Assembly: GCA_033964015.1 (NCBI GenBank)
Contig: CM066914.1
Coordinates: 21,549,023-21,613,022 of the forward strand
DNA from: Scolanthus callimorphus
Lineage: Eukaryota > Cnidaria > Anthozoa > Actiniaria > Edwardsiidae
Length of the DNA: 64,000 nucleotides
Reading direction: 5' to 3'
The notes beneath the pieces are model-generated. The model was not told the DNA's origin and did not search any database. It saw only the letters and a list, made by a program, of their open reading frames with translations. Shown here one piece after another: positions 42,275-54,410 of this stretch. Within the stretch, counting starts at the first letter, position 1. Each line of letters opens with the position of its first letter. The position numbers and the translations under genes are program-made.

Positions 42275-43598
42275 CACCAAGTACTACAGAGCATGGAAGA
42301 AGGCGGAAAAAAACGTTTTAAGAATTTTAGGTAAAAAAGTGAAATATTGAACAACAACCGTGACGTAATTAAAACCGATCATGCGCGTTTCGAAAGCAGC
42401 CATCCCACATGGATGTGAGTCGAGCTCACGCTGACTAGAGCTAACGAGATTTGAATTTTGATCACTTGGCCAATAATACACACAGTATAACAACAGCGCT
42501 TTGTTCAATTAGAAGACAGGGGTTTTGTCGTAGACTATATTCTCTCAACAAGTCGAAGGAGATGTTGAATACAAGAGCTTTTGGACCAAGGATCAATCAT
42601 TTGTCTTCCCTCTAGTGACGTCACGCCAGGGAAAATTTATAAGACAAAGGATTCTTTTGTCTACTAAATTTCCCTTGCATTTATAATGTGCGACTTTAGC
42701 TAGTAAATGTTCCTCGGAGAACAAACGAAACCGAGGCGATCATGATATTACTGAAAAAAAAAAACACTGAGTGAAATCATGGAGTTATTATGGTGAAATT
42801 GAATCTCAAGTCAAAATCAAAAGTTATGTTTAGCGTTTTTTTATACTACACGCGTGAGAAAACGCACGTTTGTTGATTTGCATTCACAAATAATTTGCAT
42901 AACACGTGGTCAATTTTGACAGCTATTGAAAGCTTGTAAGAATTTGGAATAGGTGAGAAAACTTGTGGACAATCCAAGGAGTGGACAATCCAAGGAGTTT
43001 CAGCCACCGTACATTTGACCTGTAGCGAGCAAGATATTGTATCATTTCAGTCCAAGAAATGAAATTCAGAAAAGATAAAGATGAATCGTCGGCAGCCACT
43101 GGCACAAGTAGGTAGCTGAAAAAGCATAGATAGTAGTAACATGGAGTGAAGGAGCACTGGAATATTGTGGAAAGACTACTGAATATTAGAAGGATAAACA
43201 GCTATACGAAACCTGGCGAGGTTATAAGAACGTACAAGTATAGCTTAATTTAGACTACATTGGCAAATTTACGATTTTCGATATTATTCTTCGTGACGTA
43301 GCTATCTCAGCACATGCCTCGAACTTGATTGGCTAAGTACAACTGACTTTTAACTAAGAGGCGGAGCTAGCAAACCAACCGTGAAAGTCCTGAAAAGCTT
43401 TGGAGGGAGGTTTTTAGCGATTCAATTTTGAGGAAACATGTTCTACTTCTTGGACCTTTAGGTGGGACATATATATATTGACATCAAATTTGTGGAGACG
43501 AAAGGCGCATGCAGTGTTTAGAAAACCGTGTGCAAGATCTTTCCTAATTGATTTTCTGAGTAACTTTCCAGTAGAAAAACGTTAAAAAATTTGTTTAA
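42275..43598. other. Intergenic, no gene
   Basis: No coding sequence recognised. A 19-bp direct repeat (GTGGACAATCCAAGGAGT) occurs twice at 42964-42998. The rest is AT-rich without clear structure. Confidence 0.4.
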
Positions 43599-44380
43599 GG
43601 GACCGGTCATTATTTATCGGGGGGGTCAGAGGATTTTGGGTAATACAAGGTCAAAATGCAGTGATCCTCCCTCTATAAGTACAATGATAAACGTGATCCT
43701 CCCTCAGAGCAGTTAAAGGTTTTCGTGACCCCCCCCCCCCCCCTATTTGACCTAGTAGAAGACAATTTTATACAGATAGAGGGGATCGCATTCGAAGCGC
43801 GCCCGAATTTTGATAAACGCATTTCATCAAGCCATTTCATTGATAAAAGCACTTTCTCCAAGAAAGTGTAGATGAACATTCCGTTTTTATGTGTAGTAAA
43901 CAAATCCTGTAGGATTTATTATTCATGCGCGCAATTGCGCGCCGAAATTATTATTATTCATTTGCGTGAAGCGCCACCTAAATGACGAATTTCTATGCCT
44001 GTTAAACGTCGAACACACGCTTACTCTTCTTTCGAACAAAGTGACTGCCCGCCAGGCCTATCACTGCAGGGCATTTTGGTAGAGTTTTTTTTTTCTTGTG
44101 AAGGTAGTGTCTTAGTGGCGCGAGTTGCCAAAGACTATATTAGATTATATTCTTTATGCGCGCGAAGCGCGCCGGAATTTTTATTATGTATTGAGTGAAG
44201 TGAGGTAGAAAAATGCAAATGATAGAGAAGTTGCTGGAACAAGTACTTGGAAATTTTCTTGTGGTCCCCCCTTTCAGGGCTTCAGGTTTTGAGAGATCCC
44301 CCCTTTCGTTCGCCCCAAAATGAAGTGATCCCCCCAAGAATCCTCTACCTCCCCCCAGGCGATAAATAATGACCGGTCCC
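43599..44380. mobile_element. GGGAC-family transposon, TAA duplication
   Basis: Ends GGGACCGGTCATTATTTATC and the inverse; flanked by TAA (43596-43598 and 44381-44383). Shares GCGCGCGAAGCGCGCC and GGGGGATCTCTCAAAACC-type words with its relatives. Confidence 0.87.
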
Positions 44381-44893
44381 TAAGTTAAGAACGTGATATT
44401 TAAAAAATATTTTGCAAATCAAAATTCATTTGTTTAAGACACTTATCTGTTATTATAATTCAGTTTAGAATTCATTCATTCCTTTAGCTTTAAAATGATA
44501 CAAAGATCAGCTGTTTCATCTTGAATTGGCCCAAACTAAATATTCACGCAAATTATGGAAAATAATACATGTTCTACGTAGTGGTATGATGATCGATTTT
44601 AGAGAAAACAATTTGGGTAGTCATGGCTATAACCATAAATCCAAAGCTTTTCTGTTGTTTATTTGGCCAGCGCGCGCACTTTTCAACGGGCTTATTTCGA
44701 ACAAAATGCGCGCGCGACCGTGCGCAGAAGAGATGCGCGGTGCAAATCAAGGAAATCGCCTTAACCAATGAAAGATACCAATTCAGATTGGCTATCATAT
44801 GAATTTTAACTTTGCACAAGACAACCTTTAAATTGATACCACTATCAATTTGTTTGCAATTTGGTAATGAAAAATGAGCTGGCTCATGGACTA
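44381..44893. other. Intergenic before LicD copy 3
   Basis: No gene. The sequence differs completely from that preceding copy A, so the duplication begins at 44894. Confidence 0.4.
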
Positions 44894-44919
44894 GTAGTGC
44901 TTTGATCAGTTTAACATTC

Positions 44920-45938
44920 ATGGAGGCTATTCGACGGTATGTAATACCGCAGCCACGACTTTCTCGGGCAAACAGGTTTCTCCTTTTCGTTTCCTTGTGT
45001 TTAGTAACTATATATCTACTGGTTGTATCGGTAAAATGGTCACACGATCAGGGAAGCCCTCGATTTACTTCAAAGAAACCCAGACAGGGAAAGGCTTCTG
45101 TTTTTCATAGCATTTCATTTACTACGGAAAGCAGAACAAACGGCAGGGAAAACGATACAAGTGAGTGCGTTCTGGTGGATCCTCGGGGAGAATGGCATTG
45201 CCCCGATTTTCGTCTACACGGAAAAGACTTTCTTCGTCGCTCACAATTAGTCATGTTGAGACTTCTACTAATCTTCGATGCTGTAGCTAGAAAATACAAC
45301 CTGCGATACTGGATTTCGAGAGGCACATTGCTTGGAGCTGCAAGGCATAAAGGTTTCATTCTATGGGATACTGATTTAGATATAGTCGTTCTGAAAGAAG
45401 ATTATTTTCGCTTTGTGCATATGTTACAAGAAGGAACGGTGAAATTGCCCCCAGACACCTTTCTCCAAAGGCATAAGCCTGAGTTAGAATTGGCAGCAAA
45501 GACGGGGACAAAATCTTCAGACGGTATCTTACATTATGAATTAGCTAAACCACCTTATAATCCAAGAATGAGAGACAAAAACAGCTGATATAAATGGTGC
45601 GTAGAGCACTCAAAGCAATGCGATTGGGAAGATGGCCTCATGATGGAACTTTATCCTGTCACTCTACGCGACAACTTCTACGATGATCCGCTTTTAAAAG
45701 ACATATCTCACAGAGTTTTTCCTCTGCGCGAAATTTCTTTTGAGGGGCACAAGTTCCCAGTGACGACAGATTGGGAAAATCAACTGGTACGGCTTTACGG
45801 ATACAACTATATGACAGTTCCTCCACCGAGCGAACAAACTTTATACGATGGGTAGAACCCGACCCTCTTCATGCGTGCTCAGAATTTACGCTCGTAGATG
45901 GCAAGGCGAAACTGAAAGCTGATATTCAACATAAGTAA
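44920..45938 (+). pseudogene. LicD/fukutin-family protein, copy 3, nonsense mutation and active-site change
   Basis: Opens MEAIRRYVIPQPRLSRANRF with a membrane anchor after residue 20. The core reads GTLLGAARHKGFILWDTDLD, so the first metal-binding region has changed from PWDIDLD to LWDTDLD relative to copies 1 and 2. A Cys codon has become TGA at 45586-45588, a true substitution. The reading frame continues beyond it to a TAG at 45853-45855, caused by one G missing from 45850-45852. Homology extends to TAA 45936-45938. This copy is the best candidate for a real pseudogene. Confidence 0.85.
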
Positions 45939-46829
45939 TAGTTAATATATTCTAATCAATTTTGTTGTACTGTGGGGTTGTACTATGATATGAAATAGCT
46001 CATGGTAAAAGAAGGGGACAAGGGGGTCAACTCGGGAAAAGAAAATAGTTGTCGTCAAACGAGAATACGCACTCGTAGATGAACAATATGTATTGAAACT
46101 CTATAAACCATCTAGTTTTTATTGTTATAGGAATATTATTTTGGTTAATTATTTATTTGTCGACCGGACCTCAAATAACGTACAAAACCCCTGATTAAAA
46201 ATTCCCGTATTTGCTTCTTTGAATCGCGCGCAATTTTTTGTATCTCAGATGTTGCGTTTATTTTGAAGACGATTTTCTTAGAGGTCACTTTATACGAGGG
46301 TTAAAAAGGGAACCCATATGTCCCGGTAGTAAAATGGGCGCTACATAGCGGGGCTACTTGGCCGCGTATGACGAGAGATTTTACAGTAATTGCTGAGTTT
46401 TAGTGAAAATTAAAACGGAAATTTAAAAAAACATGGTTGTTAACAGAGCTGGTCGTCCTTCACGAGAGATGTTGCCAAATCTTCCCTCTCCCCCCCTCTA
46501 TGTCTGTACCATTAGCTTTCAGTCTGGGGCTCATAATCACCGAAACATAGGGTTTATTAAGCTATAACTGGTGATCAATGACCAGACAAGCGAAACATAG
46601 GGTTTATTAAGCTATAACTGGTGTTCAATGACTAAACAAGCGTATTTTACGCCTGGTAGGCCACGAGGCAGGCACTAGAGCATGACATTTTCATTAGAAT
46701 TCATTCGAAATTCATTCATGAATTCAAGATTCAAAATTCAAATCTAACATGGCATGCCCTTCTGTTGACATAAACCTCTTACCTCTTTACTTTTTGAAAG
46801 GCAGTCTGAAAAATGAGTATAATTTAAAG

Positions 46830-47048
46830 AGCCTGTGTCAGCCGCCATTTTGACAGCATAGCAACTTACCAAGTCGGAGAAAGCATCCATTTCCATCGGC
46901 TGATTTAGAGGATATAGAGCAATTTTCTCGATTGAATTCAGTAAATCAAATCTGAAACTTTTTTATATGTTTATTAAGAAATTGCTACACGTGATTCGTC
47001 TTCTAATATTGAACGAAAACAATAACAAAGGAGTGGCTGTCACAGGCT
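46830..47048. mobile_element. MITE with AGCCTGTGTCAGCC ends, only in copy B
   Basis: The left end AGCCTGTGTCAGCC and right end GGCTGTCACAGGCT are inverted repeats. The segment is absent from copy A, where GAGTATAATACCAATGC is continuous. A CGCCATTTTGACAGCATAGC word lies inside. Confidence 0.7.
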
Positions 47049-47379
47049 AATGCAGCTCAAGCATTGGTTCCTTGAAACCGGCTTTCTTCAGGAGCTAAAT
47101 TTACATTTTTTTAGTTGACAGGAGAAGGTTTACTTTGTTTGTTTTGTAAGAATGGTGTTTGTTCTGGGGAATTAATAATGAATTGGGGAAAAAATGAACA
47201 TTTATATAAGACTTGAACATGTATCACTGTTTTTTGTACCAAGGTACCAAGGTACAACGGTGTTATTTTCCGCTTTAGTAAAGTGTAAAACCAATGGAAA
47301 TAGAATCAGAAATTAATAAAATAAATATAATTGACATCTCTGGTTTTACTCAGCAAAGGAGTCAATTTCGCCGGAGTAA

Positions 47380-47903
47380 AGGCTGGTTTCCATATAGTCG
47401 TATCTGTCGTATCTGTCTCATCAGTCGACCGTGAAACAATAGAAATTGGAATTATTCTTTTGTTTCACGGTTGACTGATGAGACAGATACGACAGATAAG
47501 ACTATATGGAAAAGGCTGGTTTCCATATAGTCGTATCTGTCTCATCAGTCGACCGTGAAACAATAGAAATTGGCCGTTTTCACACTAGAAGACGAACAAA
47601 TCGTCTAGACGGACAAATCACGTCTAGTCTAGTGTGAATTCAGGTCGGACTTTAGTCGATTTGTTCGTCTATACGAAGAAGTTGTCTATGAAAAATCGTC
47701 TTCCTAGACGGCCAAACAGACGAACAAATTTAGACGATTTGTTCGTCTAAAAAATTTGTTCGTCCCGTTTTCACATCAGACGATTTGTCCGTCCAGACGA
47801 TTTGTTCGTCTCTAGTGTGATAACGGCCATTGGAATTATTCTTTTGTTTCACGGTTGACTGATGGGACAGATACGACAGATACGACTATATGGAAACCAG
47901 CCT
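47380..47903. mobile_element. Dimeric fold-back MITE, TAA duplication, only in copy B
   Basis: Ends AGGCTGGTTTCCATATAGTC and its inverse; flanked by TAA at 47377-47379 and 47904-47906. Copy A has the single TAA (CGGTGTAAGAGAG near 42176). The interior is two successive hairpins with CAGTCGACCGTGAAACAATA arms; the second is interrupted by the element at 47572. Confidence 0.85.
47572..47828. mobile_element. Nested MITE with GGCCGTTTTCACACTAGA ends, ATT duplication
   Basis: Flanked by ATT at 47569-47571 and 47829-47831. The undisturbed first hairpin shows the same site as GAAATTGGAATT. The interior is dense with GACGAACAAATCGTCTAGAC-like palindromic words in both orientations. Confidence 0.83.
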
Positions 47904-47998
47904 TAAGAGAGATGCGAGATTTTTACATTAGGACTGCATCGAAAATACCCCCAAAAAGCTACTAAATTTCGATGTCCAGTCATAAGTACAAAAACACA

Positions 47999-48225
47999 TT
48001 TTACTGCGAAATAGTTTTAATTTTACAGACAATTTTTTTCAAATACTCAAATGCAGCGAAAATCATTAAATGCCTAAAAGTTAACTTCCGGTTTTTCTCA
48101 GTTCTGCCAGTCAACCATCTGGGCCAATCAGATCCTTGCCACGAATACCAGTCAACTGCACTAGGCGAATCTGGTTAAAAGCACTAACGAAACTGAATAG
48201 TTGAAACCGTGTCCAGAGGTTAAGG
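47999..48225. other. Unassigned sequence
   Basis: Short stretch after the segmental duplication; nothing recognised. Confidence 0.3.
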
Positions 48226-50908
48226 AGTTTTTCATGTCCTCACCCCCTGAACTTCAATAGTCTGTATCTCATGCGGAAATGCACAGAACGGAAAGCCACT
48301 ATTAGACCGTGGGCCAGGAGTCGAAACCCTCCCCCCCCCCTCGGGGATTTTTGCTAACATATATCATTCGAAAGCTTAGGCCGAGGGTAGTTCAAAACCG
48401 GTTGTTCGCACTTTTGAAGTGGAAGCGTTTAGGAGTTACGGCGCATTTTACATTTGGGCTTCAAAACCACAGGGTACCCGCGTCGAAAATAGCGAAAAAC
48501 ACAAATAAAATCCCGTGTTACATCAAAAACACTCGATATCGCACCTTTTGCCTATTAACAGCCTAAATCCGCTATTTTGCTAGAAAAACTCAAAAGCATT
48601 CAAAGTAGGAAATTCGTTCAATAAAAAGCACAGGGTGCCCACGTCTCATAATTTTGAAAACAGTCAGAAAAATTGTCTGGTCCTACACGATTTTCACACG
48701 TTTCCTCTCCCAGATATGTACAAAATAGTGTTTTATCAGTAGTAAACGAATATGTGTGCTTTGCGGCATATTATGCCAGCGATGTTTGTTCTTGTTAACT
48801 GATGTATCAGAGCATTTTCGGGTTCTGGGATCGCCGCACTTTCCACGACAGACAAGGCGGTGTTACTTCGCCTTTTTGTCGTCTTCTCGCGTGTAATCGC
48901 TAGATTTGAATTTGAGCATTATGTGCGTGGATAGCTTCACGTTAGCGTCTTAGCCAGGGTCCTCCCAGAGGTAAGTGGTAGCGGTGATAGCTTTCAAAGA
49001 AATATAATTACCATGCCCTGTTCACTCGATGTTCACGGAATATAGTGAAATACAACAGTTTGGCGTTATGCTTTGCACCCTGCGAGCAGTGGTATCCTCC
49101 TATCTTCGCTTGCCGCCGGGGTAGAAGAAAGGAGGAAACCACTGCTCGCAGAGTAATATGCTTTTGGCATTTGATTTAATTCTATGCCGTAGTACGGAAA
49201 ATAATCCTTTCTGCCGAGTATCCTCAGGCTCTTCAATTTGCAGGGATTGATATTAGAATTGTGACTTATAGATTGTAGTAGGAAAGTAATGAGCTATCTG
49301 CTTACCAGTGCTAGTGCGCACTTGCGTGTCTTTGTTTTTAAAATAATGCAGCTCGTGCACCATAAAGTAAAACGTAGTTGCGCTAAATTTTGCTATGGCG
49401 TGCGTCGCTGACGGGAAATTCACGCCTGTTGTGCTATACAACTTTTTTGGAGATTTTAACGAGGTTATGCTGCTTTACTTTTGGATTGCTTAGCGTGTAA
49501 AGTTCTCATCCGAGTCATTAATATGTTTTGCTGGTCCCTTATATACAGAGTGAAGTGTATGTAAGTAGTAGTTTCGCGCCTCGTAAAGTCCAAAAGCACT
49601 TCGTTACGAATTCCCTCGGATGGCTGATGGCTACATGCTCTACATTTCTACGGCGATTCCAAAAGTGCACTAGTCGGAACGTGAGGGCTATGAGCCATAG
49701 CTTAGTATTTCATGACATTTTGCAGACATAGTAACAACAAGTACAGTACAAGTAGTGTTTTCGCATAATGTAAAACTCTATTTTTCCTTTACAGCAACCA
49801 CAAAACAGTTATTAGGAAAACAACGGATTTCCTCATATTTCCGCTAGACATGGTTATCCTTTTGAGACATTTCTACGACAAAATATTGAGCTAACTATTT
49901 GTTTTTGTTTTTCCTCTCATTTCTGACAGAAAAATAGATTTCCGCCTGTTACTCAAGCTATAAAATTCGCATTTCGAATTCTTAAAACCGCGCGACGCGA
50001 GTATCCTGTGGAATACACTGTTGCCCAAATCACCTATTTGAATGCCTTTATGCACACGTTTTCAACGTAATCATGCCTTAAATGCTATTTCGTGACCAGC
50101 TGCACAATATGTTGAGTTTTGAATGGAATACAAGCATTTTATTTGTATTTTTCGCTATCCCCGACGCGGGTACCCTGTGGTTTTGAAGCCCAAATGTAAA
50201 ATGCACCGTAACTCCTAAACGCTTCCACTTCAAAAGTGCGAACAACCGGTTTTGGACTACCCTTGACCTAAGCTTTCGAATGATATATGTCAACAAAAAT
50301 CCCCGAGGGGGGGGAGGGTTTCGACTCTTGGCCCACGGACTATATACAAGTAAACATGCTATGGATTGTGTCGACATATGTTTTGTTTACATTGGTGCTT
50401 CCATGGCAACGTAATGACGACCCTCCAAAAATTTTAAGTTGAAAATTCACCCAGACAAAGAAATTTGGGCAAAACCCTCTTAAAGCCAAAGACACTAGGC
50501 TATAAGCATTACTTGGACAAAGTTGAAGAAAAAGTAGCATCGCGTTTTCGAAATATAACGCGGTCATTTTTTTTTCGTCAAAAAATTAGAATTTTTTATT
50601 AGCCTACTTTCTTGGCCCTCAAACTATGCCTAAAAGCTCGTAGTGGTTTATTAGTTTTTAGTTCCGCATAAAGACCGAGGCATGTTCTTTAAGCACAGAA
50701 AATTTCAGAGCCACTGCATATTCAGATCACGATTAATCTGAAAACTTTTGAAAGCCTTTTCTTGCTCACGCCAAACTCAAACAACTAGTCATGCGTTTCA
50801 ATTCCTAGTTAAAAAAAATCCGAGATAAATTTCTGTCTAGATCTCCCCAGATGTATTTTTTAGAGCCATAATTCTTTAAAAGTTCAGGGGGTGAGGAAGT
50901 GAAAAACT
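48226..50908. mobile_element. 2.7-kb element with long terminal inverted repeats
   Basis: AGTTTTTCATGTCCTCACCC at the left and its near-inverse at 50880-50908. A second, longer inverted match, 48308-48490 against 50160-50335, includes GGGCTTCAAAACCACAGGGT. No transposase frame was found in the 1.7-kb middle, which has a splice-like but unassigned sequence. It is either a non-autonomous DNA transposon or a fold-back element. Confidence 0.7.
49080..49151. repeat. Hairpin with CTGCGAGCAGTGGT arms
   Basis: CTGCGAGCAGTGGTATCCTC at 49080 and its near-inverse ending at 49151 flank a loop of about 30 bp (CGCTTGCCGCCGGGG). It lies inside the 2.7-kb element. Confidence 0.75.
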
Positions 50909-50939
50909 GCTATGAGCCTTGTGACACGATGCGAGCGAG

Positions 50940-51227
50940 TTACAGCTGTTTTGAGTTATTCTGCGAACTCTCGAGATCGATTTCCAACCGTCAAACCGCT
51001 TTCTGGCTTCCGTCAATCAAACTTTGAAACTCTTTGGAATACATAGAATTCAGTTATTCGCCATCCTAGTGAAATGCTCCGACACACAGCATCTTTTACT
51101 ATCTTTTTCTAAACAAATGGCCTAACTTAGCGGTCGGCTAAATTAGAACCGAGAGTTTGATTGACGGAAGCCAGAAAGCATTGGAAGTCGAACGCGAGAG
51201 TTCGAAGAATACTCAAAGCAGCTGTAA
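50940..51227. mobile_element. MITE-like inverted repeat (TTACAGCTG ends)
   Basis: TTACAGCTGTTTTGAGTTAT at the left is mirrored at 51205-51227. Arms of about 80 bp continue through GAACTCTCG and TTCTGGCTTCCGTCAATCAA. The loop is about 100 bp. Confidence 0.75.
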
Positions 51228-51332
51228 AAAAAATGATGATGATGGACCACAAATTGTTTGTCAATTTTGTTTTATCAGGGATGATTTTGTTGACAAGGTA
51301 TTGAAAACGGCAAATTGCCAGGGGCGTATATT

Positions 51333-51660
51333 AGACCCCGTCCACACTAAACGTAAACCGTTTTCAAACGAAAACAGATACTTTTTGCTCCGTTTTCAAA
51401 AAGATTTGCGTCCACACTTATCGTTTTCGTATCGTTTTCGCCCGTCCACACTACAACGCGTACATCCGTACGGAAAATTTGTCGGCACGTGAAATTGGTC
51501 GGGTTTGCTGTGGTGACGTCATTGTTTTCAGATAGCATCGTTTTCACCCGTCCACACTAGAAAACAGCGTTTTCAAAGAGCTCTGTTTTCAAATCGATCC
51601 ACTCTGGAGAGCGTTTTCGGATTGATCCGTTTTCGGTGATCTGGACGACTCTTCCCGGAC
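51333..51660. repeat. Dispersed repeat rich in CGTTTTCG / GTCCACAC words, copy 1
   Basis: Starts AGACCCCGTCCACACTAAAC and has many CCGTTTTCAAACGAAAAC-like words and three CGTCCACACTA motifs. A shorter copy is at 63043-63200. Subterminal motifs of this kind suggest a hAT-type non-autonomous element; no target duplication was defined. Confidence 0.65.
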
Positions 51661-52037
51661 GGCTTACCTGTCTAGTATAAAGATGAGACGACTAAATCAA
51701 GACGGCCTTACCGCAATTTGCGCAGCTTATTTCACTTTTTTAGAATTCACTTTTCCAAGAGAACTATATTCGCTTAGCTAGTCTACGGCGGTCGCCCTAA
51801 ACGCACCTCCGAATTTATACTAGACGGCTTAGCCGTCTCCTAGTATAAATACACGGCCAATGCCTCAGGTATCCGTTTTGATTTTTTGCGCGGAACTCCT
51901 GTGGCGCTTTCTCCTCTTATTCGGCACAGCAATCCCGTGCGCCACACACAAAAATAAATAAATATCCCAGGAAAAAGCCGCTGGAGAACCGGCTCGCAGC
52001 CTGCTATTCTTGTTCAGATGACGTCATCAAAATCCTA
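51661..52037. other. Unassigned, with a small palindrome
   Basis: A TTTATACTAGACGGCTTAGC / inverse palindrome lies at about 51815-51850. Otherwise nothing recognised. Confidence 0.4.
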
Positions 52038-52131
52038 ACTTTGAAACTAATGGACTCCGTGAAACTGTGCTTTTCGGAGCAGTTACTTTGAAACTAATGG
52101 ACTCCGTGAAACTGTGCTTTTCGGAGCAGTT
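52038..52131. repeat. 47-bp tandem duplication
   Basis: ACTTTGAAACTAATGGACTC through TTTTCGGAGCAGTT occurs twice in succession, essentially identical. Confidence 0.88.
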
Positions 52132-53909
52132 ACAGTTCCCCAATAGGAGTCTTCGCACCAAATTTAATCCGATTCCCGTTTTTAGCTCCTGAGATATCGG
52201 TGCTGCAATTTTTGTCACGCAACACTAGTCACGCTTCTTTAGCCATTGATTTATAATATTTCAGGTAATTCTCCCGTTTCAAGCATTCAGTGAAAGCAAA
52301 CATGCTAAATACGTGCAAATTACATTTGGTAATTTGGCCGCCATATTGAAGTCCTTCCGTGGGACTCCAACATGGCGGCGCCATACATTTTACAGTAAAC
52401 AGTTTGCACATTCGTTCGCTTATATCTCGCTTGCAATGGGAATATAAGATACCAGTCTAAAACTTGGCAAATGTATTGAAGATATACTTCTCTTTCAGAA
52501 TATTGGCTTTTTGTTCGAAATAACTCGCTAAAAAACATATGTCTCCGGAGGTGAACACCAAGAATTTGGCACTTCGTGTGAGCGAGTTTTACTAACACTG
52601 CGTGTTTGCTCGCGGTGTGGATTTGTTAACTAGGTCAAATATTAAACGCAACACGTCCCCAACATTTCTCTTGCTCGGCGATGACCGTTATGGGGGGGTA
52701 TCATTAAGCCTATCCCTCCCGCTCAATTTTGACATGCTGCGGTTGGGCATCCTGTGGTATATCCGGAAATATTCTGTCACAAAAGTGCGTGACGTCACAG
52801 TCCCTGCAAAGCTTCCCACTGGCATGGTAGCCCCCTCAATGGTTATAATTCATTACAGCTTGCAATCCCTAACTGGGACCCCTGTGTCTTTGTGGCTTAT
52901 TCGAGTATAAAGTTCCCAATGAAGGCAGCCAAAATAAATTCCACGGTTGGAGTTTGCAGGAGGAACAATAATTGAAGGTGAGTGTTGCTTGGGTTTTCTA
53001 CAACGTGAGCCTCCCTTTCTGGTCAATGTTCGCCTTCAAACGGGGAGTTGCTAATATGGCCGGAGCTATATCCGTTATTTGACGTTTATTCGGCATTGCT
53101 GTGGACAAAACAATACAGGAATCCCGCGCAGTGTTTCGTTTCTCTCGTTTGCAATGTTTAGTTGCAGTGGGGCAGGATTTAGCTTGCCAGAATTCAGTAT
53201 TTGTCGTGGCTTATAATAGGAGGAAGGGCGTGAAAAAGAAGTAGAGCACGGCCTACGGAGGGATCTTTGCGTTTAAGTTAGTAAAACAGAGAGCAGTGCA
53301 TTGTACAGTATTTGATATAGGCAGATTATCATGCTACAAAATGCACGAATATCCTTCAATGTTTTCATAACTAAGTTCCATATCCATGGAAAACCATACT
53401 AGCCCTGATAATTTGCAAAATCGAGCCAAATTTGTCCGATTTTACATTTATAATTCCGCTGCAACATTTAGAGAAGAAGAACTTGTGTCCTCAGTTAAAA
53501 ACGCTGGCTTGGTTTGTAAACAAGAACTTCATTTTGCCATCGCGAAAGTAAGCCATTTTGTGGTTTTTGCCGTCGCGAACTCCAGAATTTATTTATGCTA
53601 ATCATTTTACTAAAATAATTTAATGTTTTTTTTACTACTTTTGCAGTCTTTTTACTCGAGTTTTAATTGAACTGTCCAAGATATCGCTGCATATCAGGTC
53701 ACTGTGACCTGATAGCGTGGAATATCAGGATAGATCTCGTTTTTGATTGGTTGACGAACTAACGTGGGAAATAAAAATGTTGATATCTGGTGGCCTTTCT
53801 GATAAAATTAGAGTCAGCAACGGGTCCCAAGTGTCGAAAAGAAAAACGCTTTACGAATCTTCGTGCACGAGATCACTGAGCAAGTGCGCCAAGTCAAGAA
53901 ATCATTTAA
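52132..53909. other. Intergenic, no gene recognised
   Basis: Open frames at 52602-52910 and 53386-53601 lack recognisable domains. A repeat-family block (GGTAATTTGGCCGCCATATT) at 52328-52395 matches 4620-4695. No confident promoter or RNA gene. Confidence 0.4.
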
Positions 53910-54410
53910 GGTGACTCATGCGAAAGTCAGAGCGCATTTCTCGAAAATATATTTTCGTCTACAACTTTATAAATATACTCGCTATGAACTTCAATCTTGG
54001 AGAATATAAGCAGGTATCTTTGGCAATATGTACGCATTATCAGATCTCCATTAGCGTTAATACTTTAATAATATCTGATCTTTAATGGACCCCTTCATTG
54101 AGAGATCAACCCCGCGCAAAAGAAAAGTTGGTGGTATTTTTTAACTAAACTCCGTTAATCATATTGAACTCAATTGGACTACGTGTCAACGAATTTCAGG
54201 AAATTCGTTGGAAATTCTCAAGGAAGGTGTCCATTTAAGCTCAGATATTATTAAAAGTATTAACGCTAATGGAGATCTGATAATGCTTACATATTACCAA
54301 AAGATACCTGCTTATATTCTCCAAGATTGAAGTTCATAGCGAGCATATTTTAAAGTTGTAGACGAAAATATATTTTCGCGAAATGCGCTCTGACTTACGC
54401 ATGAGTCACC
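53910..54410. mobile_element. MITE with 170-bp inverted arms and TTAA flanks
   Basis: Ends GGTGACTCATGCGAAAGTCA and its inverse (with small changes); flanked by TTAA at 53906-53909 and 54411-54414. Arms continue through ATCAGATCTCCATTAGCG. The TTAA duplication points to piggyBac-type transposition, but TTAA is itself palindromic and could belong to the arms. Confidence 0.8.

Larger units (their letters stand above)
44894..47998. repeat. Segmental duplication, copy B (with LicD copy 3 and two MITE insertions)
   Basis: Matches 39917-42274 closely. It is 0.75 kb longer because of elements at 46830-47048 and 47380-47903. A 22-bp insert near 46300 (AAAAAGGGAACCCATATGTC) is also unique to this copy. 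Confidence 0.88.

Noticed and set aside
52602..53601. Open frames at 52602-52910 and 53386-53601
   Set aside because: No recognisable domain, no intron links between them; kept as intergenic.
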